Source of the DNA: Amaurobius ferox
Lineage: Eukaryota > Arthropoda > Arachnida > Araneae > Amaurobiidae
Assembly (NCBI GenBank): GCA_951213105.1
Contig: OX578155.1
Span: 32,459,984 to 32,523,983 of the forward strand
Direction: 5' to 3'
DNA length: 64,000 bases
The notes beneath the pieces were generated by a model. That model saw only the letters and a program-made list of their open reading frames with translations, searched no databases and had not been told where the DNA came from. Numbering within the stretch: position 1 is the stretch's first letter; each line of letters begins with the position of its first letter. Positions 53,166 through 64,000 of the stretch are shown here, piece by piece. The position numbers and the translations under genes are program-made.

Positions 53166-56100
53166 GGAATTCAAAGATTTTGTATCCAGAAGCAACATAA
53201 AATAAGTCGTGAAAGCAATTCAGCACCTCATCCTTTTCCTTATTAGTAGCAAAGTAATAACCGATATGTGATCCTAAGTATATACTACTTGCAATTAGTG
53301 AAATTTAAACAACATAAATTGTAAATACTTTGAGGATATTTAATAGTAAATAATCAATTGTGTGAATTTACAGCAGAGGCTAGTGTATTGAAAAAATAAC
53401 AAGATCCACCACCCCTTTCCTTTCTTTGTAAAGCAGCACTTAGAACTCCTCTATTGCCACTACTCATCTTTCCTCTATTTGGAAAGCAGTACTCGTGCGT
53501 TTGTAGTGAGATTAATAAGATATAAATTAACTAGGAGACATTATACGACTATAAATAAATTAAAATGGAGACTTTGCGTCATAATTGAAGTAATTTTGGT
53601 TCTTTGGAGATTCGAAAGAAATTGTATTCTTATAATGTCTGTCTGGAATAGGCGACGCCTCTCTCTACTTCTTCCCTGTTAGACTGGTTAATTAGCTTAC
53701 ACAGATAACTTTCGTCTTAATTATAGATTTTGAATTTATAGTAATATTCCCATCTAACTCCCTTGATTTCCTCTACAATTCAAATTTGCAGTTATATGTC
53801 TAGTTTGAGAATTTCAAGTTAATTCCACTGTGTTCAATATCGTAAACCACACCTACTTCTGAATTTGTTACCGATAGATTCCGATTTGCGTGTAAACTCA
53901 CGACATTTTAAGAGAATTTTTCATTAATTTCTCAATACTTAATTATAGGTTTTTAATTTAGAGTACTATTCCCATCTAATTCTCTTGATTTCCACTGAAA
54001 TCAACTTTGCAGTTATATGTCTAGTTTGAGATATTTCATGTTAATTCCACTGTGTGCAATATCGTAAACCACACCTACTTCAGAATATATTACCGACAGA
54101 TTCCGATTTGCGGGTAAACTCAGGAAATTTTAAGATAAATTTTCATTAATTTCTCAATACTTATTATAGATATTGAATTTATAGTACTATTCCCATCTAA
54201 TTCCCTTGATTTCCTCTGAAATCAACTTTGCAGTTATATGTCTAGTTTGAGAATTTCATGTTAATTCCACTGTGTGCAATATCGTAAACCACACCTTCTT
54301 CTGAATATATTCCCGACAGATTCCGATTTGCGTGTAAACCCAGGAAATTTTAGGAGAATTTTTCATTAATTCCAATTTCATTACTTCTAATATGGTGAAA
54401 ATTTTATTATTGTGCGAGGAAAATTCTTTTGTTTAATAATGTGTCGGATTTAATGGGAACTGGTTCGATTCCAAGAATGGTTAATGATACTGTTGACATG
54501 GATGAGCAGACAAATGGGGGTCCACCCAAGTTGTGATTTGGGATCACCCAAATTAGAGAAGCCAACAATATATTTGAGGAATCATTGAAGAATGGATCTG
54601 GGGATTTTATCGATAAAGTATTTCTTTCTAACTTATTAACAGTTAGAATTCAAATGTTTTAAAAAAGACCAGTTTTAAAGATTGAAAATAGAGTGCTCAA
54701 ATGAACGAAAAAAAAAACTGTATTAAAATACACAGCTCACTTAGACTTTTGTTTTCCACATTTTCGCGGAGAAATAGAATAAAACCTTTGTTGGAAATTG
54801 TCCGTTAAAAATATGAATTTAATTTACGTGATAAAATGTTTTCATATTTGAAAATTCTGTTTGCTATTTAAGAATGTATAACTTATTGTTTATTTTGCAT
54901 AAAATAAACGTAAATTTTACAAAAATTAATGAAATTCTAAATTGATTGTTAAGAATTACGAGTAATTATTTTTAATATATAAATATTTATATAGAAATTG
55001 GAGCTTATTATATTAAATCAAATTAATGAATTTACATGGAGGATGTAAAACTCAATAAAACTTTGTTTTTACTTTTAAAAAAAGCGCAATTACTCAAGAA
55101 AATAAAAGTATCATCGTCTTGCATGAAACTTTACGGTTTCAATTATGAAGATTGCAAGAAAAAAGGGATTTCCAGTTTTATTCATTAAAAAGCTACATAC
55201 TTTACTACTAACTTTATCAATAGACATTTATAGAGTGAAACATATTTAATACATGAAAGATTTAATACATTGTTATGAACAATTTAAACAGATGACAACC
55301 GACACAGAAATAAATCAAAGTATTTAATTTATCCTTCGTTTCTTACTTTTATTTCACGCTTATTCCACTGTCAAACCATATTCAAACATCTCTCATTTGA
55401 CATTTGATGTAAAAAATCAGATAAACAAAATTGTCATTCCAGTTGACTACTTATGTTAGTCTTTAGTAAAAAATACCTTATAATAATCAGTTTAAAAATG
55501 TGTTGCCGATAATATCCTCGATTTGATATCAACCTCCAATAGAAATTTGTATTCAGTGAACGACGAAAATTAGACTTCTTGTAGCGGCGAATAATCAGTT
55601 AATCACTTGCAGCAAAATATTTAAATCGTTGGACATCTAATTAAGGGATTCACGTTCAAATTTTCTCAAATAGCGTAGTATTCTACTCCTCAATTTATGG
55701 GCATTTTGATGTGGTGCTTTATCTGGGAATGTAACAGATTTTAATCTCCATTTCATAAAATTGAGATGGTTGAGGGACAGATCTGCTACGAAAATAAGGA
55801 AAATTACAGAATAAAGTGTGCTTGACAGATTAAGTCCGCCAAGTTCTAGAATAGAAATGTAAAACAAACTAATATACTTCTCGAAAATAGATCAGTGCGG
55901 AATAAAAATACGATACAAATTTATACCACTATTAGAAATTAAGATTTTACAATATATAAATAAATAACAGACGTTTTAACATACTTACCTGGCACTGGGA
56001 ACAGCCTTGATCACCAAGGAGGCTTCCCCGAGTTGAGGCCTCTCATTGCACACCGAGGGGTTGACGCTCGCCACATTCGCAAATTGCGATTGATTGGGGT

Positions 56101-57996
56101 GCATAATTTTTGGTAGTGGGACTGCGTTCGCGCCGTCCCATATGCTTTAATAATAGACGAATAATTATTTCTTAGTAATGGGCTGATATTTTACAGGAGA
56201 CCAACTGATTTTATTTGGGGCTCTAACCATTCGCTCGGCTGGCGCCGTCAAACGAGACAGGAACAAATGTGCCTCAAGTCGACACACCCAAGAGCACTTA
56301 TCAGGTTTAACTGGCAACTATGGCATGGGAGTTCTGAAAAGTGCACCACTTCGGGTACTGCCCATTTGCTAGGACCTATTATTTGTCAGAAACAGAGGGT
56401 GCTGGCTCCCTGCACAAACCTGTGCCGCAGGCTCGATAATATTCCTTTGGTGACATCATCCGGACATAGGTTGAGTCAGTATCCATTTCTCGGAAACTGA
56501 GAGACTTTGGAAGTGAGCAGGGCCGAGATCGTGAGTGACCGCAGGTCCTCGTAAATTTTATAAATTCAAGGGTGGCAAATTTGATCAACTTGTGGGCCAC
56601 GCAGCTGGCTGGGTGGAATAGATATTGTATTTACAATCTTCAGCCCTAAAGTTTATTTTTGCTACGCCTCCATGTCATGATAGTGATGCAGAGCTTGTGT
56701 TCAATCAGTTCAGATTTTCTACGAACTCTTTTTGCTTGGATAAGTTTGCTTTACAGGATTTTTCACGGGGATTGTCTTAACGGTCTTTACGGCTGTCTCA
56801 GCTAATGGATTCTCGCAGGTTTGACAACTCTCGAGGGAGAAGGAACTAGAGTATTCTTAGTTGAGGAATCTTCGTGTTCATTTGGTAAAGCAGAGGCTTG
56901 ATTTTTTGGAATGGCGCATTTTCTGTGTTGATTGCCTTCCTCGCACGCCTTTAGTCTCTTGCTGAAGCAGTGAAGAGAGTTGTTCCCATCGGGAACACGG
57001 TAGATTGTACCATTGTCCTGTGGATTATCCGTAAGTTGTCAATTTTTCGGGTCCATTCTCGATTGTGTTTGGACGTTCACTCTGAGTTTGGTTGGGAGAG
57101 AGTTTTCACTTTCTCTCTTCATTCCTCTTTGCTCTCCTTCTTTAGGGACCTCCATCTGCGCCCCGGTCGAGATGCGTCCACTGTTTCAATATGACAATCT
57201 GGAGTCCATTGAACACCGGTTAAGTGCCTTTGAAACACGACAACCCTGCATTCGTTGTAAGCGAGATTTTTACGAGCAACAAAAATGCATACCCTTCAAC
57301 CTCGTTTTCAGCTGAGCTTCAGAAAGCAGGCAGGTGGTGTTGTTACGCAATTTATTAAGGATCTGTCGTCGACTCATGAAACAAAGACTCATCCGGAAGC
57401 ATTACTTCAAGAAATTCCAAGTTCGGCTACAGATGAAGATGTATTGCTAATTTGCATAATTTCAAAACTAAGTCGAGTAATGGAAAATAATTTGTTAATT
57501 ACCGTTTAAAACATCAAATTTTTAAAGTGTAGCCCGCTTAGTGACTTAAGAGCGTTAAATTAAATAAATTAACTCGTAATTGATAGAATTTATAGCCAGA
57601 CGCTACCCAAAAATCTTAGGAACCAATTTAATGTAAATACCTTTTCATACCCGAGTCCTTAGAGCAATTTCGCTATGCACGTGTACTGGCTTTTTCAAAC
57701 GCCCAATTAAAACCCAATTCTTGCAATAAAGATTAACTAATCTGCTGGCTCAAACTAATTAACGAAGGTAATACCGCAGGCAACCAAGATTTAGTCTGGA
57801 TTAATCTAATTAATACGGATTAAGGAAGATTAATAAATGCATTCGCTGCAGCCATTTAAGCAGTGCAAGTCCAGGTCGCCAATTCAATGTGGAACTCATA
57901 AAATCGTATTTAAATTGGTAAATTCGTTCTAATTTATTACAGTACCGTAATTCACTTTAAAGTAAGGAAATAAAGATCTAATTTATAGATATAACA
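53166..57996 (+). repeat. Array unit 12 (4,831 bp, CAT-less)
   Basis: Apart from lacking the private variant near 48808, it looks identical to unit 11 by eye, including GATAAAATG, the CAT deletion and the TATGGGCAT form. This is the sign of a very recent duplication or conversion between the two. Confidence 0.95.
55981..56140 (+). ncRNA. U1: U1 spliceosomal snRNA (unit 12)
   Basis: Common form of the array; gene and flanks match unit 11. Confidence 0.95.
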
Positions 57997-60900
57997 GGAA
58001 TTCAAAGATTTTGTATCCAGAAGCAACATAAAATAAGTCGTGAAAGCAATTCAGCACCTCATCCTTTTCCTTATTAGTAGCAAAGTAATAACCGATATGT
58101 GATCCTAAGTATATACTACTTGCAATTAGTGAAATTTAAACAACATAAATTGTAAATACTTTGAGGATATTTAATAGTAAATAATCAATTGTGTGAATTT
58201 ACAGCAGAGGCTAGTGTATTGAAAAAATAACAAGATCCACCACCCCTTTCCTTTCTTTGTAAAGCAGCACTTAGAACTCCTCTATTGCCACTACTCATCT
58301 TTCCTCTATTTGGAAAGCAGTACTCGTGCGTTTGTAGTGAGATTAATAAGATATAAATTAACTAGGAGACATTATACGACTATAAATAAATTAAAATGGA
58401 GACTTTGCGTCATAATTGAAGTAATTTTGGTTCTTTGGAGATTCGAAAGAAATTGTATTCTTATAATGTCTGTCTGGAATAGGCGACGCCTCTCTCTACT
58501 TCTTCCCTGTTAGACTGGTTAATTAGCTTACACAGATAACTTTCGTCTTAATTATAGATTTTGAATTTATAGTAATATTCCCATCTAACTCCCTTGATTT
58601 CCTCTACAATTCAAATTTGCAGTTATATGTCTAGTTTGAGAATTTCAAGTTAATTCCACTGTGTTCAATATCGTAAACCACACCTACTTCTGAATTTGTT
58701 ACCGATAGATTCCGATTTGCGTGTAAACTCACGACATTTTAAGAGAATTTTTCATTAATTTCTCAATACTTAATTATAGGTTTTTAATTTAGAGTACTAT
58801 TCCCATCTAATTCTCTTGATTTCCACTGAAATCAACTTTGCAGTTATATGTCTAGTTTGAGATATTTCATGTTAATTCCACTGTGTGCAATATCGTAAAC
58901 CACACCTACTTCAGAATATATTACCGACAGATTCCGATTTGCGGGTAAACTCAGGAAATTTTAAGATAAATTTTCATTAATTTCTCAATACTTATTATAG
59001 ATATTGAATTTATAGTACTATTCCCATCTAATTCCCTTGATTTCCTCTGAAATCAACTTTGCAGTTATATGTCTAGTTTGAGAATTTCATGTTAATTCCA
59101 CTGTGTGCAATATCGTAAACCACACCTTCTTCTGAATATATTCCCGACAGATTCCGATTTGCGTGTAAACCCAGGAAATTTTAGGAGAATTTTTCATTAA
59201 TTCCAATTTCATTACTTCTAATATGGTGAAAATTTTATTATTGTGCGAGGAAAATTCTTTTGTTTAATAATGTGTCGGATTTAATGGGAACTGGTTCGAT
59301 TCCAAGAATGGTTAATGATACTGTTGACATGGATGAGCAGACAAATGGGGGTCCACCCAAGTTGTGATTTGGGATCACCCAAATTAGAGAAGCCAACAAT
59401 ATATTTGAGGAATCATTGAAGAATGGATCTGGGGATTTTATCGATAAAGTATTTCTTTCTAACTTATTAACAGTTAGAATTCAAATGTTTTAAAAAAGAC
59501 CAGTTTTAAAGATTGAAAATAGAGTGCTCAAATGAACGAAAAAAAAACTGTATTAAAATACACAGCTCACTTAGACTTTTGTTTTCCACATTTTCGCGGA
59601 GAAATAGAATAAAACCTTTGTTGGAAATTGTCCGTTAAAAATATGAATTTAATTTACGTGATACAATGTTTTCATATTTGAAAATTCTGTTTGCTATTTA
59701 AGAATGTATAACTTATTGTTTATTTTGCATAAAATAAACGTAAATTTTACAAAAATTAATGAAATTCTAAATTGATTGTTAAGAATTACGAGTAATTATT
59801 TTTAATATATAAATATTTATATAGAAATTGGAGCTTATTATATTAAATCAAATTAATGAATTTACATGGAGGATGTAAAACTCAATAAAACTTTGTTTTT
59901 ACTTTTAAAAAAAGCGCAATTACTCAAGAAAATAAAAGTATCATCGTCTTGCATGAAACTTTACGCATGTTTCAATTATGAAGATTGCAAGAAAAAAGGG
60001 ATTTCCAGTTTTATTCATTAAAAAGCTACATACTTTACTACTAACTTTATCAATAGACATTTATAGAGTGAAACATATTTAATACATGAAAGATTTAATA
60101 CATTGTTATGAACAATTTAAACAGATGACAACCGACACAGAAATAAATCAAAGTATTTAATTTATCCTTCGTTTCTTACTTTTATTTCACGCTTATTCCA
60201 CTGTCAAACAATATTCAAACATCTCTCATTTGACATTTGATGTAAAAAATCCGATAAACAAAAATGCCATTCCAGTTGACTACTTATGTTAGTCTTTAGT
60301 AAAAAATACCTTATAATAATCAGTTTAAAAATGTGTTGCCGATAATATCCTCGATTTGATATCAACCTCCAATAGAAATTTGTATTCAGTGAACGACGAA
60401 AATTAGACTTCTTGTAGCGGCGAATAATCAGTTAATCACTTGCAGCAAAATATTTAAATCGTTGGACATCTAATTAAGGGATTCACGTTCAAATTTTCTC
60501 AAATAGCGTAGTATTCTACTCCTCAATTTATATGCATTTTGATGTGGTGCTTTATCTGGGAATGTAACAGATTTTAATCTCCATTTCATAAAATTGAGAT
60601 GGTGGAGGGACAGATCTGCTACGAAAATAAGGAAAATTACAGAATAAAGTGTGCTTGACAGATTAAGTCCGCCAAGTTCTAGAATAGAAAAATGTAAAAC
60701 AAACTAATATACTTCTGGAAAATAGATCAGTGCGGAATAAAAATACGATACAAATTTATACCACTATTAGAAATTAAGATTTTACAATATATAAATAAAT
60801 AACAGACGTTTTAACATACTTACCTGGCACTGGGAACAGCCTTGATCACCAAGGAGGCTTCCCCGAGTTGAGGCCTCTCATTGCACACCGAGGGGTTGAC

Positions 60901-62831
60901 GCTCGCCACATTCGCAAATTGCGATTGATTGGGGTGCATAATTTTTGGTAGTGGGACTGCGTTCGCGCCGTCCCATATGCTTTAATAATAGACGAATAAT
61001 TATTTCTTAGTAATGGGCTGATATTTTACAGGAGACCAACTGATTTTATTTGGGGCTCTAACCATTCGCTCGGCTGGCGCCGTCAAACGAGACAGGAACA
61101 AATGTGCCTCAAGTCGACACACCCAAGAGCACTTATCAGGTTTAACTGGCAACTATGGCATGGGAGTTCTGAAAAGTGCACCACTTCGTTTACTGCCCAT
61201 TTGCTAGGACCTATTATTTGTCAGAAACAGAGGGTGCTGGCTCCCTGCACAAACCTGTGCCGCAGGCTCGATAATATTCCTTTGGTGACATCATCCGGAC
61301 ATAGGTTGAGTCAGTATCCATTTCTCGGAAACTGAGAGACTTTGGAAGTGAGCAGGGCCGAGATCGTGAGTGACCGCAGGTCCTCGTAAATTTTATAAAT
61401 TCAAGGGTGGCAAATTTGATCAACTTGTGGGCCACGCAGCTGGCTGGGTGGAATAGATATTGTATTTACAATCTTCAGCCCTAAAGTTTATTTTTGCTAC
61501 GCCTCCATGTCATGATAGTGATGCAGAGCTTGTGTTCAATCAGTTCAGATTTTCTACGAACTCTTTTTGCTTGGATAAGTTTGCTTTACAGGATTTTTCA
61601 CGGGGATTGTCTTAACGGTCTTTACGGCTGTCTCAGCTAATGGATTCTCGCAGGTTTGACAACTCTCGAGGGAGAAGGAACTAGAGTATTCTTAGTTGAG
61701 GAATCTTCGTGTTCATTTGGTAAAGCAGAGGCTTGATTTTTTGGAATGGCGCATTTTCTGTGTTGATTGCCTTCCTCGCACGCCTTTAGTCTCTTGCTGA
61801 AGCAGTGAAGAGAGTTGTTCCCATCGGGAACACGGTAGATTGTACCATTGTCCTGTGGATTATCCGTAAGTTGTCAATTTTTCGGGTCCATTCTCGATTG
61901 TGTTTGGACGTTCACTCTGAGTTTGGTTGGGAGAGAGTTTTCACTTTCTCTCTTCATTCCTCTTTGCTCTCCTTCTTTAGGGACCTCCATCTGCGCCCCG
62001 GTCGAGATGCGTCCACTGTTTCAATATGACAATCTGGAGTCCATTGAACACCGGTTAAGTGCCTTTGAAACACGACAACCCTGCATTCGTTGTAAGCGAG
62101 ATTTTTACGAGCAACAAAAATGCATACCCTTCAACCTCGTTTTCAGCTGAGCTTCAGAAAGCAGGCAGGTGGTGTTGTTACGCAATTTATTAAGGATCTG
62201 TCGTCGACTCATGAAACAAAGACTCATCCGGAAGCATTACTTCAAGAAATTCCAAGTTCGGCTACAGATGAAGATGTATTGCTAATTTGCATAATTTCAA
62301 AACTAAGTCGAGTAATGGAAAATAATTTGTTAATTACCGTTTAAAACATCAAATTTTTAAAGTGTAGCCCGCTTAGTGACTTAAGAGCGTTAAATTAAAT
62401 AAATTAACTCGTAATTGATAGAATTTATAGCCAGACGCTACCCAAAAATCTTAGGAACCAATTTAATGTAAATACCTTTTCATACCCGAGTCCTTAGAGC
62501 AATTTCGCTATGCACGTGTACTGGCTTTTTCAAACGCCCAATTAAAACCCAATTCTTGCAATAAAGATTAACTAATCTGCTGGCTCAAACTAATTAACGA
62601 AGGTAATACCGCAGGCAACCAAGATTTAGTCTGGATTAATCTAATTAATACGGATTAAGGAAGATTAATAAATGCATTCGCTGCAGCCATTTAAGCAGTG
62701 CAAGTCCAGGTAGCCAATTCAATGTGGAACTCATAAAATCGTATTTAAATTGGTAAATTCGTTCTAATTTATTACAGTACCGTAATTCACTTTAAAGTAA
62801 GGAAATAAAGATCTAATTTATAGATATAACA
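57997..62831 (+). repeat. Array unit 13 (4,835 bp, divergent)
   Basis: This unit has many private variants: a shorter A run near 59540, four substitutions within 58 bp (60210, 60252, 60264, 60267), two extra A near 60690, TT for GG at 61189-61190, and GGTAGCC for GGTCGCC near 62711. Its U1 gene is still the consensus form. Confidence 0.95.
60816..60975 (+). ncRNA. U1: U1 spliceosomal snRNA (unit 13)
   Basis: Common form of the array even though this unit carries many private changes. Two extra A sit about 125 bp upstream of the gene, outside the candidate promoter elements. Confidence 0.95.
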
Positions 62832-64000
62832 GGAATTCAAAGATTTTGTATCCAGAAGCAACATAAAATAAGTCGTGAAAGCAATTCAGCACCTCATCCT
62901 TTTCCTTATTAGTAGCAAAGTAATAACCGATATGTGATCCTAAGTATATACTACTTGCAATTAGTGAAATTTAAACAACATAAATTGTAAATACTTTGAG
63001 GATATTTAATAGTAAATAATCAATTGTGTGAATTTACAGCAGAGGCTAGTGTATTGAAAAAATAACAAGATCCACCACCCCTTTCCTTTCTTTGTAAAGC
63101 AGCACTTAGAACTCCTCTATTGCCACTACTCATCTTTCCTCTATTTGGAAAGCAGTACTCGTGCGTTTGTAGTGAGATTAATAAGATATAAATTAACTAG
63201 GAGACATTATACGACTATAAATAAATTAAAATGGAGACTTTGCGTCATAATTGAAGTAATTTTGGTTCTTTGGAGATTCGAAAGAAATTGTATTCTTATA
63301 ATGTCTGTCTGGAATAGGCGACGCCTCTCTCTACTTCTTCCCTGTTAGACTGGTTAATTAGCTTACACAGATAACTTTCGTCTTAATTATAGATTTTGAA
63401 TTTATAGTAATATTCCCATCTAACTCCCTTGATTTCCTCTACAATTCAAATTTGCAGTTATATGTCTAGTTTGAGAATTTCAAGTTAATTCCACTGTGTT
63501 CAATATCGTAAACCACACCTACTTCTGAATTTGTTACCGATAGATTCCGATTTGCGTGTAAACTCACGACATTTTAAGAGAATTTTTCAATTATTTCTCA
63601 ATACTTAATTATAGGTTTTTAATTTAGAGTACTATTCCCATCTAATTCTCTTGATTTCCACTGAAATCAACTTTGCAGTTATATGTCTAGTTTGAGATAT
63701 TTCATGTTAATTCCACTGTGTGCAATATCGTAAACCACACCTACTTCAGAATATATTACCGACAGATTCCGATTTGCGGGTAAACTCAGGAAATTTTAAG
63801 ATAAATTTTCATTAATTTCTCAATACTTATTATAGATATTGAATTTATAGTACTATTCCCATCTAATTCCCTTGATTTCCTCTGAAATCAACTTTGCAGT
63901 TATATGTCTAGTTTGAGAATATCATGTTAATTCCACTGTGTGCAATATCGTAAACCACACCTTCTTCTGAATATATTCCCGACAGATTCCGATTTGCGTG
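62832..64000 (+). repeat. Array unit 14, partial (cut by the window edge)
   Basis: Only the first 1,169 bp are present, ending inside the third 222-bp subrepeat, so its U1 gene lies outside the window. Private changes include TTCAATTATT near 63589 (others TTCATTAATT) and GAATATCATG near 63918 (others GAATTTCATG). Confidence 0.95.

Larger units (their letters stand above)
1..64000 (+). repeat. Tandem array of ~4.83-kb units, each carrying a U1 snRNA gene
   Basis: The window is made of 13 complete direct repeats plus a partial fourteenth, all in the same orientation and nearly identical. The spacing between equivalent points is 4,831 bp (units 1, 10, 11, 12), 4,834 bp (units 2 to 9) or 4,835 bp (unit 13). 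The 3-bp difference is presence or absence of CAT between TTACG and GTTTC (after 1970 in unit 1). Unit 13 has one A fewer in a poly(A) run and two A more near 60690. Each unit has an AT-rich first 2.75 kb, the U1 gene, a less AT-rich 1.3 kb and an AT-rich tail. The phase chosen here is arbitrary, and the array continues past both window edges. Multicopy tandem U1 loci are known in animals such as sea urchin, Xenopus and human; a unit this long with this content is not one I recognise. Confidence 0.98.

Noticed and set aside
1..64000. CRISPR array, bacterial operon or prophage
   Set aside because: The repeats are 4.8 kb and contiguous, there are no long open frames, and the confident gene is a eukaryotic U1 snRNA.

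Overview
The whole window is one head-to-tail tandem array. A unit of about 4.83 kb is repeated 13 complete times, followed by 1,169 bp of a fourteenth copy. Phasing the unit at the EcoRI-like GGAATTC at position 1, units start at 1, 4832, 9666, 14500, 19334, 24168, 29002, 33836, 38670, 43504, 48335, 53166, 57997 and 62832. Unit lengths are 4,831, 4,834 or 4,835 bp. All copies share one orientation and differ from each other at only a handful of bases. Neither end of the array lies in the window.

The one feature identified with confidence in each unit is a U1 spliceosomal snRNA gene of about 160 nt on the plus strand (2816-2975 in copy 1). It has the exact 5' splice-site-recognition end ATACTTACCTG, the U1A loop ATTGCAC, a Sm site AATTTTTGG, a terminal stem-loop and a metazoan-style 3' box about 4 nt downstream. 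So the window is a multicopy U1 snRNA locus of a eukaryote. The 3' box, the four-stem-loop U1 and the last stem-loop (very like the insect form) point to an animal. The AT-rich DNA and short candidate introns fit an invertebrate. I cannot name the species.

Layout of one unit (copy 1 coordinates): 1-550, AT-rich, no gene; 551-1207, three tandem 222-bp subrepeats; 1288-1497, a coding-like frame broken by one TGA; 1500-2755, very AT-rich spacer with nothing recognisable; 2759-2797, candidate snRNA promoter elements; 2816-2975, U1; 2979-2992, 3' box; about 3000-4345, a less AT-rich segment in which splice-site-like signals allow a frame-compatible five-exon model (157 residues, unrecognised, tentative); 4345-4831, AT-rich tail with poly(A)-signal-like motifs and a cluster of GATTAA motifs.

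The most interesting points are these. (1) Every copy has a C where the U1-70K binding loop of stem-loop I normally has a G; this turns the loop into a perfect 5-bp stem with a 5-nt loop. (2) Sequence variants are shared by neighbouring units in runs and mosaics, the footprint of unequal exchange and gene conversion. (3) The possible spliced gene may travel with U1 in each unit. No prokaryotic gene, CRISPR array, rRNA, tRNA or intact transposon was found.
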